Source: Trachelipus rathkii (taxonomy: Eukaryota; Arthropoda; Malacostraca; Isopoda; Trachelipodidae). Taken from it: 64,000 nucleotides of DNA. Shown piece after piece: positions 1 to 14,236 of the stretch (positions are counted from its first letter, which is position 1; each line of letters starts with the position of its first letter). The translations under genes and the position numbers were made by a program. The notes below the pieces were generated by a model, which searched no databases, had not been told where the DNA came from, and saw nothing but the letters and a program-made list of their open reading frames with translations. The DNA lies in NCBI GenBank assembly GCA_015478945.1, contig JABUQX010002873.1, positions 1 to 64,000 on the forward strand, in the 5' to 3' direction.

Positions 1-1280
1 TATATGTATCTGACTAAATATGGTTGTTTATTATACTATTATTCTTTTAAATTTTTTGCTATTTTAATATGCATATGCATTAACATATTTTTGATTTCCT
101 TAAAATTAGCCTAATCTAAATAATAAATATACCATTATAATTACATCTAATAAAGAACTTTCTCACTACAGTCATTCAAAAAAAATAATTAAATATAATT
201 ATTGCTTCTTATAATAAAACTATATATTATTACACAGGTTTGTATAATATAATAATGATTATACTTATGAGCCTCTACATTACACTAATACAATATAATA
301 AATAGTATTCAAAAATGAAAATTTATATGTAATTAATTCATTAGATTATTTATATCTTTTTAACAGATGTTTCGAATAGAACTTTCTTTATTTGTAGCAC
401 TTTTTAATTAAGTACCTATAATAACTTTAATTAATAATGTATTTAAATTATTTTATTTATCACTATATAAAAAATATTATTCAACTAAATTAATATTCAT
501 TTTATATTTTTTTACTAGTATTAGTTGATCTTTTGTTATCACTCGGTTGAAAGGTGACTATTTTGATACATAATTATAAATTATGTAACTTTTCTAGTCT
601 TTTTTCTTTACTACCACTAACACTTGTTTATTATTCACTGTATTTCACACTCTAAAATCACTCAAGGACCTTATTACCTGTAGAGTAATTTTTTTTACAA
701 TCAGTTTCAGATAAAACCTATATTTGTTTGTTTATAATCAATATTAATATAAATTATAAATTTAAATAAAATATTTTATTACAGTAAAAGAAATATAGAG
801 AAGTTACCTCTGATATTACTAAATACAGAGGTCTGAGAACAACTCATATTTACTTATTTTCACTAGTGATGAAGAATTATGGTTTGTATGATAAGTAGAA
901 TAGAGACTCAAGTATAATATATATTACCTATAAGAAAAATGAATTAAATAACCTCGCCAACAAAGGTGGTGTGGGGTCTGTTTGAAATGAGAATTAAAAT
1001 AATAAAAAACATAACAGAGATATAAACTTTTCCATACCATATTAATATAGAAGATACACTTATAATAGTCATAATTCACTTCTATACTCTTATTCTAAAA
1101 GTGAAATTTTATGCCTATTTAAATTAGGTAAGTACTAAGAATATGTAAATAGCCTCAAATATTGTTAAGTATATTAGTGCTTTTCATAAATTAACATTAC
1201 AGTATAACTTAAATATTCACTTATGATATCTAATAATACTGAAAACATAATACAGAACAAAGAACACACTATAAGATTTA
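1..1280. other. A/T-rich non-coding stretch
   Basis: No open frame of useful length, RNA gene or repeat family is recognisable here. The sequence is A/T-rich with scattered short poly-A and poly-T runs. Confidence 0.5.
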
Positions 1281-1282
1281 TG

Positions 1283-1525
1283 TAGAATATTACAATATAT
1301 ATATATATATTATATATTATATATATTATATATATATATATATATATTATTAATATATATATATAATAATATATATATTATAATATATAATTAATAATAG
1401 ATATATATAATAATATTTAAATATATATATACTATATATATATATATATTAATATATTAATATTTAATAATTATATATATTAAATATATATACTAATTAT
1501 TAATATATTATATTATTAATTTTTG
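1283..1525. repeat. (TA)n-rich array
   Basis: Almost pure TA, ATTA and TATT steps with no coding content. It directly precedes copy A of the duplicated segment, so it may mark a breakpoint or a slippage-prone junction; that link is inference. Confidence 0.85.
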
Positions 1526-1599
1526 TTGTTAGTTGAGTTGTCGGGAATAAGTGAATAATGATAGTAATGTCAAGATTTAACCAATGACAAGGGAGTAAA

Positions 1600-4480
1600 A
1601 GCAAGTGTAATTGTTTTTACAGTAGTGACTTACAAAAGTCTTAACAATGGAAGAAAAATCAGTTTCAATAACAAGAGATCGACGATATATATTAAAATAT
1701 AAATTTAAATAAGATAATGCCCTCCACACAATAATAAGGCTTAAAAAAAAAAAAAGTTGTTAAGGTCATGAATACCTAACTTCACTACGTTCTTCATATC
1801 CACTAAATAGACCTTTAACGTTAATATTTGGGTTTAAGTCTTAAACTATTCTTATATAATCATAATTTTTGTTTGATGCTCATTTCGCATGTCACAAGTA
1901 TATATTACATGCTAAACGACTCACCACGGGATTAATCGAATATACTAATAAAGGTACAAAATCAGAAAATACAGTATTCTTCAAAGTAGAGAAAAGAGCA
2001 AAGTTTGTAACTTACAGCATTGCACACAGCAAGATATCCCATTATAAAAAATCAAATCAATCATTAGTGATCGTGCATATTTTCATCAAGGGAATTAACA
2101 TAAAAATATCTTAAAATTACAGTAAAAAGCATAAAACCTAAATTAGTTCCATTATAAATAAATTCACAAATAATTTCTTTTATTGCAAGATTGCATAAAT
2201 AAATCTGTTAACCAATAGATTAAAGGTTAAATGAAAGTGATCATAGAAGAATATGTAGAGTTTTTTTTTTTAAGTTTAATTTAATTATTTCTCAATTATA
2301 TAATATTAATCAAATAGGTATATAATATGTATACAAAGCATAAGTATTAAAAATAATATACTCTCAAATAGGATTACTAATTCCATGTATTTATTTATCC
2401 TTAATCCTTACAGTCAATTATATAATGGATTGATTATAAATGGATGTGTATAATACAATCAGTAACCCAATGTATAATATTATTTTAATATATATTTTTA
2501 TTAAATATATAATATATTAATATATTATATATATATATAATATTCATATCAGATTTATAATACCATATTAATATTCCTACACTTATAATCAAATATTAGC
2601 TCCCTTCTCTCACGTACTTAGATTTGTTTTGCTTGGCTAAGCAACCAGTAAGTAAATTAAAAGTTTTTTGCTACTTTTTCTCACCTCACGACATTTACAA
2701 GGGGCCGATTCTCTCATAGTGATTAGGGAAATTTCGGGAGTGTACTTATTTAGAATAGTTCTAACGTTTACTAATCAAGATATACGTGGAGGTGTTTAAA
2801 TATTTAAATTTAATATAATTATCTTCTTATGCTCCTATTAGGGAAGATTTTATAGAGTGTAACTCGACTATAGTTATACATAAGATTGGTACATTTATAC
2901 AAAGAAAGTAAATCTCATCTCTGTAGTGCTGAAATTCTTAGAGGATAGGTCTAGAGATAATTATATAGTCGTATACATAAATTAGATAATTATAGCTACA
3001 TTAAACTGCCTTCATATTGTAAACCTTAAAAAAATACTGAATTCTAATAATCAGCAGCCATAATAAAGACTTGATTTATCTCAGAATATGTTTCCAGAAT
3101 TAGCAGGTGATTAAATAGACTTTATGAATTATGTGTCATATTAAGCTCTCCATGTGAATCAACACCCACGACCCGTAAAAAGGAATATAAATAGTATATA
3201 TTTAACTATATAAGTTTATTAATAGTTCGCTCAATAAGAAGGTCTCTACCGATTTTACTCATCTAGTCTCTTCTTCATTTTTCGTATCTCTAGCGATTGT
3301 TTAATGTTGTTTAGAAGTTTACTTTTAAAGTATCAATTAAAGCACTAACAGTCAGTTCATTTAATTAATAAAATTTAGCACAAACTTCTTAAGTAACATA
3401 GAAATAAAATATTTATTTGTAATTAATCAAAAAAATAAAAAAAAAAAAGTTTATATAGTTTAGGAGTTTATAATTGAACATTGTTTTAATATTATTTAAC
3501 CTCGTGGTATTCGTTGTTACGAGTTATATATAAATGAGGAGACAAATATTGATTAGGTTGGTAGATATAGCATAAGTTATACTGTAATTAGGGACATGAA
3601 AGTATCTTTCATAATTTTGAGGTAAATGATACAAGGACAAAGTACCTAATATAGATTGGAATTAATAGGCAAATCTAATATTTATAGCTTCACATATGAT
3701 TGAAGCAGGATGATTTGATATAGTTTTGTTTGATTACTCTTAAATATATCCTGTGGGTAACTCATGGTTGGTTATAGGGTGTTGATATAAGTAAAGTGGT
3801 ATGAGAGAATCGTGTGTGTGAGTGCCGAAATGTCAAAATGAGCTACATGTAAGGAATGTGTGAAATCAATGAAAATGAATATTGCTAATGATTTGGTATG
3901 TACTCTGCTGTAATAAGCATTAACACTAAGGACAATAGAAGAAAGAATTAGTTATAAGAAGTGCCTGGTGCCCCCCGAATGAAAAATACGAATATTACGC
4001 ACTTCTGTTTCAGAATTGGGGGCTAAGTTTAGAGAAGCGAGACCACTTCTCTATTCTCTTAGCTAACAACAGGGTTTTCACAAAGAGAAGTGTGTGGTGT
4101 TAGGTACTCATCCTGTTACCTTTAAATATATATATATAATATATTATATTGGTATATATAAATTTACTTAGTCATAGAAAAAAGTGTACTTGTCAAATAT
4201 AGCTTTAACTATTTATAAATAAATGTTGGAATAATTGAATATAACGCTATGTAAAATATTTTTACCATAAGAAGCAATGCATATTTCCGCAGCGAATAAT
4301 AAGAATAGATACGTTTCCAATAAAGAATATTATCTGAGCAACTATATAAATTTTGACCTCCATCTTAGTTTGCAGGCAGAAGAAAAGGGTTTGGCTCGCT
4401 ACTAAAGACATCTCTCATCTCAATAAAAACAACAAAGATAACACTTACGTAAAATTGCGTTGGAGTTGACATTTATAGGT
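1600..4480 (+). repeat. Copy A of a long direct repeat
   Basis: This segment is collinear with 19,400-22,170. Landmarks are: a 20-base exact match at 1,661 and 19,461 (AGTTTCAATAACAAGAGATC); a CACTAACAGTCAG-type block at 3,343 and 21,236; CTTCTTAAGTAACA at 3,390 against CTTCTTAAAGTAACA at 21,293; a TGCC...CCCC block near 3,963 and 21,760; and AAAAACAACAAAGATAACA at about 4,425 and 22,132. The offset stays at 17.7-17.9 kb. Between landmarks the copies differ by many indels. No protein domain is recognisable, so the unit could be a non-coding transposable element or an old segmental duplication. Its ends are approximate because both flanks fade into A/T-rich sequence. Confidence 0.7.
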
Positions 4481-7256
4481 CTTGGTTAACAAAATAGTTT
4501 GATCACCCATATCAGAAAAAATGGGTTCTACTTACCCTACTAAAATAACCGAATATAATATACAATTGGCAACTTAAAAGAGTATGTGACCTTGTAGTAA
4601 AAACGAGCTAAGAACTTATAAACATATTCAACATATAGTGTGGAATATTACATATGTTAGCAACAATGACTTGAAATAAACAAATCGAAATTATTACTGA
4701 AAATAATATATTTACCAAATATTTGTGTTAACCTTAATATCCACTTTTTAATTTTTGATAAATTGAAAGTAGATATTTACTACTATCATTTTTCACCAAT
4801 TTCCCTTACTTAATTTTAATTACTGTTCTGTAAATTTTTGACGGGAAATTAGTGTGAGGATTGACTGGTAATATAATTATTATTAATTTATAAATCATAA
4901 TATGAAATTATCGCAGTGATGTATAATTATATTATTATTATTATTATTATTATTATTTATTAAATTATTTGTAATTATAATTAAATAATAATTATATTTT
5001 TAAATAGGAACACATTCTGCTATTCATTATTTATTCCTTATCAGTAGGAATTGGGATTCTCTCAAGTATGGTTTTATTTTGTCTAAATTTTTCCTCTAGA
5101 GGATATTTTGTTTGGTTTTCGAGTTTTTGTGTTATGTTTGTAGTGAGGTCTTTTGTTTTTGGTTCTCCATAGGCAGTTCATATAGTGAGCGGAGTGTATT
5201 TTGGATTAATGTATCTTGCTGTTATTCAGTGTCTGGTCTCTTAGATATATACGTCATTCGTTGTAAGGGGATTTTGCTTTAAGTTGAGGAGTTTCAGTGG
5301 TGGAGGACCTAATGGGTTTACTTTCTGGGGATGTTATAAATTAAGAGTTAAGAACGACTGGAGTGGTACTCACGTTTGGAGGGTATTGAATATTTCACAG
5401 TAAGGAATTTGAGGTTAATTTCGAGAGTAGGGAGACACTTCGAGTGTAGTTTCTTCACTTGGATCAAGCTACGTTGACTGTTCAATAATAGATTAGAGTC
5501 GGAGGTAATTCTTTAGGGTAGCAGATTTGGTTCTGATACCGAGCAATGAATAAGACTCTCGATTATGAAACTTTATCTGGCAATTATATTTGATTTTATA
5601 GTAATCTCATAATGTATTTGAGTCCTTCACAGGAACGCATATGATAATGTTCCGTATTCATCTTTTTGAACTGAATCGTTCAGGTCTGTATAATCTTTGG
5701 TATCCTAGCCAAGAGAGACGTAATATTGTGTGTATAAGTTTAATAGTGATTTTAGATATTAATCGTACCATCTTCTATTAAGAACCTTATTGACGAAGGG
5801 ACGAAAATGTGATGCTAAATCTAATTATATTATGGCCCTAACCTGGCATTTAAACAAAATTAATTCTACAGAATTAAAATGTTTTTATGTAAATTTTATC
5901 ATAAAATTATTTATCCAATGTTGTCAAAATTCTTTAACATTTCCCTCTAAAATGTCTTTAAATTACAATTTTACTTTTTATTTTCGGATTATTATTAATT
6001 AGTTGTAATTTAACCTATTCTCTATAATTTGTGACTCATTAACAGCTCTCAATGAATTATTATCTATTCATATTCTTAATGGATTTAATCACATAAAGCT
6101 GATTTATTTTGTACTAATATATTGATTACTTCGAACGACACAGTGGTCTTTATAACGAAATTAGGATTCATTACGACAAAAGTGTCGTTATGGGCTCATA
6201 ATCCTGAGTAGAACAATAAGCTGGTTCAAAAGATATTGTCAGAGTCCACTAAAGATTATATATGCATTCATGAACAATGAAGGAATATGTATAAACACTA
6301 TATCAACAACCACTTTAAGGACTCAGAATGTTTGAAGCTATTAACCTTAATATATATACCTATTCCTTAAGAACTTCCTCCGGTGCAATTGTGCAATATT
6401 AACCTATAGAAATTTATAAATAGGAAGGTCAGGTAATTGCAGGCAATGTACAAGAAATAACATTTCATCTATTAGAATTATAATCTATTATGTAACGCTC
6501 AATTTATATATTATATTATATGATTTAAATGCCTACATTCCATAATAGGGACATCCAATTATATAATATACCTCCTCATAGCTCTGAAAGTTACATTTAA
6601 CTGGCAGGGTTATATTTTAATGTTATTTACCTTGTTAAATCTACTTTAGATTTTGACTGGTATAGAATAATAATCAATCTCATGGCGATATGCCATTCAT
6701 ACGGAAACAGAAATACAATCCATAGGTAATACAAGATGAGTCGATATCATGTGATAGTATTAAATTATAGTAGTATTCACTATTAACATCACTATCTAGG
6801 GATAATAGTTCCTTCGAACTATTGATAAAATAGGATAATGTGCCCTTTGAGACAAATATGTAATCCATTGATGATGCTTACTTTAGAGGTGGTATGAGGA
6901 ACATCTTTGGTCATACCGGCCGACTCCAGGTCATCGAGATCATCTGGACCATAAGATGCAACAAACAAAAGAAAAGCAATCTGAAATGTATTACAAACTC
7001 CACAAACCAATATTGAGATCTAGCATCTGCATCATAATGGATGACTATCATGTATAAATACATTTATCCATTATAATATATATGTATTAAGAATGGAAAT
7101 AAAAATATTTCTTTAGAGCCCCCCCCCATTTTAAGTTAGCAGGTTTAATAAGGGTAGTATAGATTACATTCATTTTTTAAAACAAACAAAAAAATATTTG
7201 AGCATTTATATTGACAAAAAAAATTTAGTAATATATTTGTAGATTCAATTGATGTT
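4481..7256. other. A/T-rich non-coding stretch
   Basis: No gene is supported. A short (TTA)n run lies at about 4,930-4,960 and a C homopolymer at about 7,120. A small perfect hairpin (ACGACA...TGTCGT) is near 6,174. The open frames at 5,790-6,002 and 6,680-7,010 are short, low in complexity and unlike any family I know. Confidence 0.4.
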
Positions 7257-7640
7257 ATGCCCATATCGCTTTCTTCTATTCTTCCTTTTCAGGTGTGTAG
7301 TAACCATCTTCCCTTTCCAGTGTGGTCCACAAAAGATGATCCATCCTCCCAGAACATCACAAAAATCTTCAATTTCCTCTTTCTTTCGGGGTTATATTCC
7401 TCTAAACTTGCAATTTTACTAACAAATTTATGGATTTTGAATCTACTCGACGAATTGAAAAATGATCCCCAATTTATTCAAGTGTCCCTCGCTCCAGACG
7501 ATCCATTCCAACCAGAACATCACGAAGAAATGAAACGATTCTCCAATTCTCTTTCCAGTCTCTCTTAGCAAGGTCCATTTCACTCCAGCAATCAATCACG
7601 AATGAAAAATATGAAAAGATTTAGATCATCACATTCCGTT
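7257..7640. other. Segment with an internal diverged duplication
   Basis: A block reading GATCCATCCTCCCAGAACAT at about 7,338 recurs as GATCCATTCCAACCAGAACA at about 7,501, each followed by a similar run towards CAATTTCCTC or CAATTCTCTT. A 103-codon plus-strand frame crosses both copies. It has no recognised domain, and I regard it as more likely a product of the repeat than a gene. Confidence 0.35.
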
Positions 7641-10541
7641 CCGGTTAATTTCAGTTTTTTTCAGGTTAAAATTTCTCCATCAAATAAGAATGATTTGTAT
7701 TCTCTTTTTTATTCCTTATTATTCCTGGTAACTTCTACCCAAACATTAAAACAACAAAAAAAAATTTATTTAATTAAAACAATAAGTACAATTATTACAA
7801 AAACCCAATTTAAACACAAAAACACTTACATGATAATTACAGGATTTTTAGTATTTAATTTAAATGGCAACATTACTTTCTTCACGTTCTATACTTCATA
7901 ATGCCAAGCTGTTATCTATATTAACTCCTAAACCACACCGTATCGGTACTGCTTCTTCGTCTTCTTCAAGACACAGGGAGTTATATAGTACCCAGAGCGA
8001 TTGATGTATATTTACTTCTAAGGATGATGTGATGCTGTATATGTCATGCTCACGAGAGATCTCTTTCTGACTATAGGGAGATTTTCTCTTTCTATGTGAA
8101 TCTTGATTATCGGCGGTTTTTTTTGGCTCTAATCCATCCCCTCCCCTCTGCCCTTAAGCAATGATCAAATTCCGCATCTCCTCTTGCTATACCACGTGTA
8201 AGGTTATACTTATTTTATAGTTTCGCGTAAGCTCCCGAACTTCAAGCAAGATTCTTTGTTTCTCTATATCTCTTGTGGACCACAAAAGATAAGTCTTTTT
8301 GATAATATTGCAGCGCATGGTTTCTGTATATAATATCTGGAGGACTCTAATGTCCAAAATTTACATTAGAAAATTATATCTTATATTATTAATTATGGAT
8401 GCAAAGTGAAATATGTTCCACACTGATAAATGGGATACATCTAGGGAATTCATCATTATAATTAAGAGATTAGATGTGGTAATACTTTGAATAGTAGTAT
8501 AGGAAAAGTATTATACAGTTTAATGAGTTATTAATTCATATTGTAATATGGAAATGTTTAGGATGTATTTTTAATAAAGTATTAATAGCAAAGGATAACA
8601 AAAAGTTCGTCGTAAAATAGAATAATCTGTTAAGTCTTGAGGAGAGCTCGAAAAACTGGCTATACTGGTAATTTCGATAAAATAATCCTTCTAAATAATT
8701 AATAATATGGTATATATAATAATACTACATCTTCTAAAACTATAAATAACTATATGTCTTCGTAAATGGCACTGCATAAACTTAATAATAATGTAAATCC
8801 TCATATCTTGAGTTATATTTAATAGGAAAGTATAAAGATAAAAATATATAGCTCGGATTAATAGTTTTCACACATTAGTTTATACAAGAGAAATTATGTC
8901 AAATCTAGGTGGTTTATTGATAAAAGTGGTATCACCGACTCTGTTCCGGTGTTAGAAACAATTCCTCAAATGATTATGAGAGATATCGCTCAACTGGTAC
9001 ACGTAATAAAATTTCTCAATTTAATCAAATAACTACCCTTGTCTGTATGGAAGAAAATAGATATTAGTTAATGACGCACATCCCTGGAAAATAATCCAGG
9101 CGGTCGTATTTAAAGGAATATTGGCCACAACAATAGGATATAATAAACTTTGATTGTCAGATGTTGCGATTAGGTGGAAAAGATTATTATTATGCAGATA
9201 AATACCGTGTTAGCTGTGCGAACATAAATCCAGAAATCAGAAACTTCACTTCCTTATCAGTTCTAGAATCCGTTGGTAAATATTTATTTATTTGGAAATT
9301 TTATAGTGCAGGTGTTTGTATTCATTCTACGCTCTTTTTAATCCTCAATTCTCCTCACCAAGTAGAATTTCTTAAGCAACACTTGGAAGCTAAGGGTCGT
9401 TGTTTTAAACATATTCGAATGAATAAATTTGGTCAGTTCGAGTTTATTTTCTATAAAATATTATTATTAATTTTTTTTGGAGGAACATGAAAATTTTTCC
9501 ACACCGTCTATTATTTAGTCCGGTATGATTATAGATACTCGAGATTATTACTATGAATCGCCGTTTCTGCTCATAAGAGAGCCTTCCGCAACAATTATTA
9601 CAAAGTTACCGTCTATCTATATGGATGAGTTATTATCTTTAAAGACTAATTCGTCAATGAATAGGTCCTGATAACCATTCTGATCTTAAATTTCCGTCAA
9701 CGTTGACGTGTCTCGGCCGAGCACTTTTGAAATCTCTATAGATGCCACCAACTGCCTCATAGTTCGAGGAATGGTACTTTGGTCTCACTGGCTTTCTTAC
9801 GACTATCCATACCCTGGGAGGTCAGGAAGCCTGTCATAGGCAGAAACTAACTTTAGGATGTGATTCACATGAGCATTGATTGGAACATACTAAAAATATA
9901 AATAATTTGGATATAGAGAATGTATTTATTACCCGTGTTCTGTCATAGGTTAACTATAGAATGATTAAAATACTTTTTTTATATATAGTCATTACTTGTT
10001 GGATAATAATGTATAATCAAACTCAACTGACTAGAATGGAGATCATATTAGAGTCAGAAACGTACTGTAAATATTCTGTATTCTAAACAGTCTTCAGGGC
10101 CAAGACCTAAAATTCATATTCTTTCTACTATAAAAAATTATCTTCCGGTGAAGGTTCGTAAGAGAGTGTCATTTGATAGTAACTAATGATAAATTTGCAC
10201 ATTAGAACGAAACAGAGCCATGAGGAGTTGTCAACATTAGATGTGTACACCTGAAACATAGCGCGTACTGCATTATCCAGGAGGCACTCAAGCGCTCTGG
10301 CACTGAGAATATACTTGGCATAAAAGTACGAGTTACTGCGTTAGTATCACTGGGTGCTAAAGCCGTATGTTAATGGACGGTTTTGCGGTACTGCACACTT
10401 CATTTTTTATGGGAAATTGGACACAGCAATTGCGAAGACGGGAATTTTGTTGAGTCTAAAAATTGTGGTCTCGGGATAAACGCAATTCGCATATGTTATT
10501 ATTACGTTTGTTGGTCTCGCGATTCTTCAAGGCAATAGATA
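7641..10541. other. Unassigned A/T-rich stretch
   Basis: No gene is supported. The longest frame (9,161-9,490 plus, 109 codons) ends in hydrophobic F/I/L codons typical of A/T-rich noise and matches no family I recognise. Pyrimidine-rich sequence lies at about 7,930-8,180. Confidence 0.35.
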
Positions 10542-10781
10542 TTAACTTAGATCATCTGAGGGTGTGGTTATGCTTACATAATGTGGGAGATAAGAGCTCA
10601 TATACACTCGAGATGGAGGTTGCGACGAGGAAGAGACAGTTAGAAGTGTATATTTAGCCAATTGACAAGTGTGACAGGATCTAGTGACATCCTGACAGAT
10701 CATTCTCAACTTGGGATGCCATATTATATTTTCTATAAGAGCATATAATTTATTTCCTGACCCTAATATGAAACAATTCAA
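10542..10781 (-). pseudogene. LTR-retrotransposon integrase, H2C2 zinc-binding fragment
   Basis: In retroelements the integrase inserts the cDNA into the host genome, and its N-terminal H2C2 domain binds zinc. The minus-strand frame contains WHPKLR, then DVTRSCHTCQLAK. The CHTC pair is encoded at 10,665-10,676. This W-P-x-[ML]...V..C..CQ..K arrangement is characteristic of Ty3/gypsy and related integrases. The two histidines of the H2C2 finger, expected upstream, are not clearly present in frame; a degraded glycine-rich block around 10,800-10,830 may be what remains. The DDE catalytic core expected downstream, at lower coordinates, cannot be traced. The fragment is about 80 codons against several hundred for an intact integrase. 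It could alternatively belong to a Pao/BEL element. Confidence 0.55.
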
Positions 10782-10789
10782 AATGATTT

Positions 10790-13700
10790 ACACTTTAGCT
10801 ACCTGTACGGCCACAAAGCACTGATTAAACGAGGACGGCATTTAAGCATCTTTATTAATGACGTATGGGATAGATATAGTTACTTCCATGGATCGCGATT
10901 GTCAGTGGATTATTAGTTGAGTCATTGATTATCTACTGATATCATAACACTCAAATAAATTCTTAGATACGAGTCTGATTTAATTTTATAAGGTGTCACC
11001 TCTGAAACGTGGTTGATTATGTATTCGTCACTATAAATAGATTCTTAATTCATTATTATATATTTATTATTCATTTTTTAAATCATTAAAGGATACTGAA
11101 TATTTGCACTGATCACTATTTATTATTCAATTATCAGTTATTTAATATTAGTGAAGTAATATATATTATAATTATGACTTCCAATCTGAATCATCTGTGA
11201 ATAAATTTTCTAAACACTTCATATTATATTGAATAATATAATTTATTGTAATAAGTAATTATAGTTGTGTTAGTGCAACTTGATTCCAGAGATCAATATT
11301 CCTCTACCTTATACTATCTATTAGAGATTCTTAATAATTCATATATATAGATGATGTATTGAGTTATTTATTCCGATATAATATTCACTCCATTCCATTA
11401 AAATATTTATAATTATATAATTATACAATTATATATATATCAATTTACATTGGAGGATTATTCTACTTAGAAATTCATAAGGTTGGTTAAAATATTATTT
11501 AGTTGGATTTATTTATATGTCCGAATTATTAATTTATTATTATTATTATGGTTACTTGGTATATTTTTATTTACACTGATATTTTGGTATAATATTATTC
11601 TCTCTGTAGTTTCAAGCCTTAATGCTATATTTAATAATATAGTGTATCCCTCCTCGCTATAATTACTAATATGAAATCAAGGTTTTTCTTTTCAATATCT
11701 GTAATCAGAATGGTATTGTTTAACTATTGTTAACCTAAATTGAAGAAGGGTGTATATATCTTTAGAACTTAATATTCAACTGCAACTAATCTTTTATTAT
11801 CTATTTTTATTTATATATATTTTATTATTAATATTATCGAGTTTGCATTAGGTTGAATTATCTTATATGTTATTATAAAAAATTTGAATTTTCTGGTATA
11901 TTTTTGACAATTTTTTATATTGTTTGTGTAATATAGATTGGGTGTGTTTTGTTTTCAACCTTGCCAGTTTGGACTAATTATTGTATTATTTATTATTTGG
12001 TTTCTGATATGTCTTAAAATGGGGCCCTATCAAAAGAATACTTATATTCAAACTTTTTTTTCGAATTACTGAATAAATATTTACTCATCGCATGTCTTTA
12101 TATATTTGGGTTTATTGATCTTACATTATTGTTATACAATACTTTTAGGTGATGGAAATAATTACATACAAAAAGGAGACAGGAAGAATTCCACCTATAC
12201 CTCACCAGGCATATTAGAGATGGTTCTACTAATATATATTCACTATTTGGATGGGAATTTCCACTGGGATAATAGCTGCGAGGACACTTTGTTCTCAGAT
12301 TTTTTAATAAATAATTCATAAACGCGCGTAACACGCGAAAAAGAGTCTGCTAAGACCACAATATATTATTTTAGTTTTGCCTATCAGTAAATATAGTGAA
12401 GCTCATAAATCGAGGTCAGTTTACATTCCTCCAGATTTTTCGGTAGCAACTCGGTTGGTTTACAAGTGTGAACTAAATGTTTAGCATAAGAGTATAAGGA
12501 TTAGTGTTTATTGATTAACTGTGTATAATTCTCTGATCTATTAATCTTATTAAATATAAGAATCGGTTTTTATATGACGCTGGACGGCTCACAATACGAA
12601 TGGCAGCAACCTCTCCATTTTCAAGATTAAGTGCTATACCCCTTTGGAGGCCTTTGAAAATACTTGTTGAGAATGTAATGCTATATATATTATATATGGT
12701 TTTTTCTTCATTATCCTGAACCTGGCTAATGACAGGCTTACCTGCAAACTACTTATTCTCCAGATGCATCTGTTATAAAATTAGATAATATAGTGGATTA
12801 CGATTGCCTGTTTTCGTATATATATACGATTATCCGGAATTTAACGTTAAATATAAGATAGTGGTATTATAGTTTATAAGAGTTGATTTAATTTGTTCAA
12901 ACACGCCTGTTGACATTCTCTCGTTAACCGTCCAAGGAATGGTTGATTTACATTTTCATATGGTCAATACAGGGTATTTAAGCAATCACATAGAATTACC
13001 ATGTATTCGTGATATATATGTACCTGGACGATTATAAATTATTTAAACCAGTATACCATAAACTGTCGAACTTTTCTAACAGTAGTTGGTGCTTCGAAGT
13101 CTTGAATTCCTTTAAGATTCTTTTCCAAGGGAAATCATATACCCTTACTATTAAACCGAAAATTTACATGTTAATCCAAATAGATTAGCTTACTTCTCGT
13201 CGTATAGTTAAATATCTGATTTTAATTTGAAATAGGTTTCCAATTGTGTATATAAGTCAGTTAACCTTAAGAATGACTGTAATAAGAACCTCTATTCCGT
13301 TAATAACTAAGCCAAATAATGTCTGCATATATTTATAAGGTTTTAGTGATGATAGCACATCGTCGCAGATAAACCCTAGACTTCTTCCCATGAAAGGTGA
13401 TTACCATATCAAGTGCATATGGCTACTCTGGATACGTGGCGGGATCCTTTTTTTCGGCCAAATAAGGCTATTCAAGAAACTTCACTCCAATAAGGGATAA
13501 TGGGGTTGAAATATTAAGCATTTTCTCCTCGATGCTGTCTTCCGGCCATTTCAACCTATAGTACCACCTTAATTATAAGATCGATTATTAAGTTACGATA
13601 AAGTATTTTGCCTTGCCTGAAGGGCTAATAATAAATAGGGATAATCTGTCAGATTGGGAAATGGGAAATTTATAGAGAATCTCCCCTTTGTGACTTAAGA

Positions 13701-14098
13701 ATTTTAGTTTTTTCGGTATAATCCTATACTATGTAAGTACTCGACATTATAATAGCACCCTATTCAAGGTTTTTTGATGGGTCTTACTCTATATGTAAAT
13801 TATATGGGTAGCCTGAGTAAGGATGTAAAACAGATTGTCATATTAAATGCATTGATGCGGCTTCAGCTTCGAGTTTTCCCTGCACATATTTATCCTTCCA
13901 CACTTCATATAAAAATTAGGACCTTGAAAGTTTATTTACGAACATGAAGTTCGCATATATAGGATTTATCTTAAATATGTAAAGTAAATTCAATTGATAT
14001 GTTTAATAAGAACAGAAGGTACTATTAATAGGTTACCCCACATCTGTATCACCGAGGCTTTTAATGCATAGTTGGATGATTTCAGTAAGAGTTGTATT
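10790..14098. other. Unassigned A/T-rich stretch
   Basis: No gene can be supported. Reverse transcriptase and RNase H of the element that gave the integrase fragment should lie here on the minus strand, but I could not recognise their motifs. Overlapping short frames at 12,098-12,334 on both strands have no family resemblance. Confidence 0.35.
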
Positions 14099-14236
14099 TT
14101 ATATAATATATATTATATATATATATATTATTATATATATAATATATAATATATAGATGTAATATATATATTATATAATATATATTATATATATAATATA
14201 TAATATATATATATTATAATTATATATAATATAATA
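14099..14236. repeat. (TA)n-rich array
   Basis: TA, ATAT and ATTA steps run across about 135 bases with only a few interruptions, and the array is non-coding. Confidence 0.85.
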
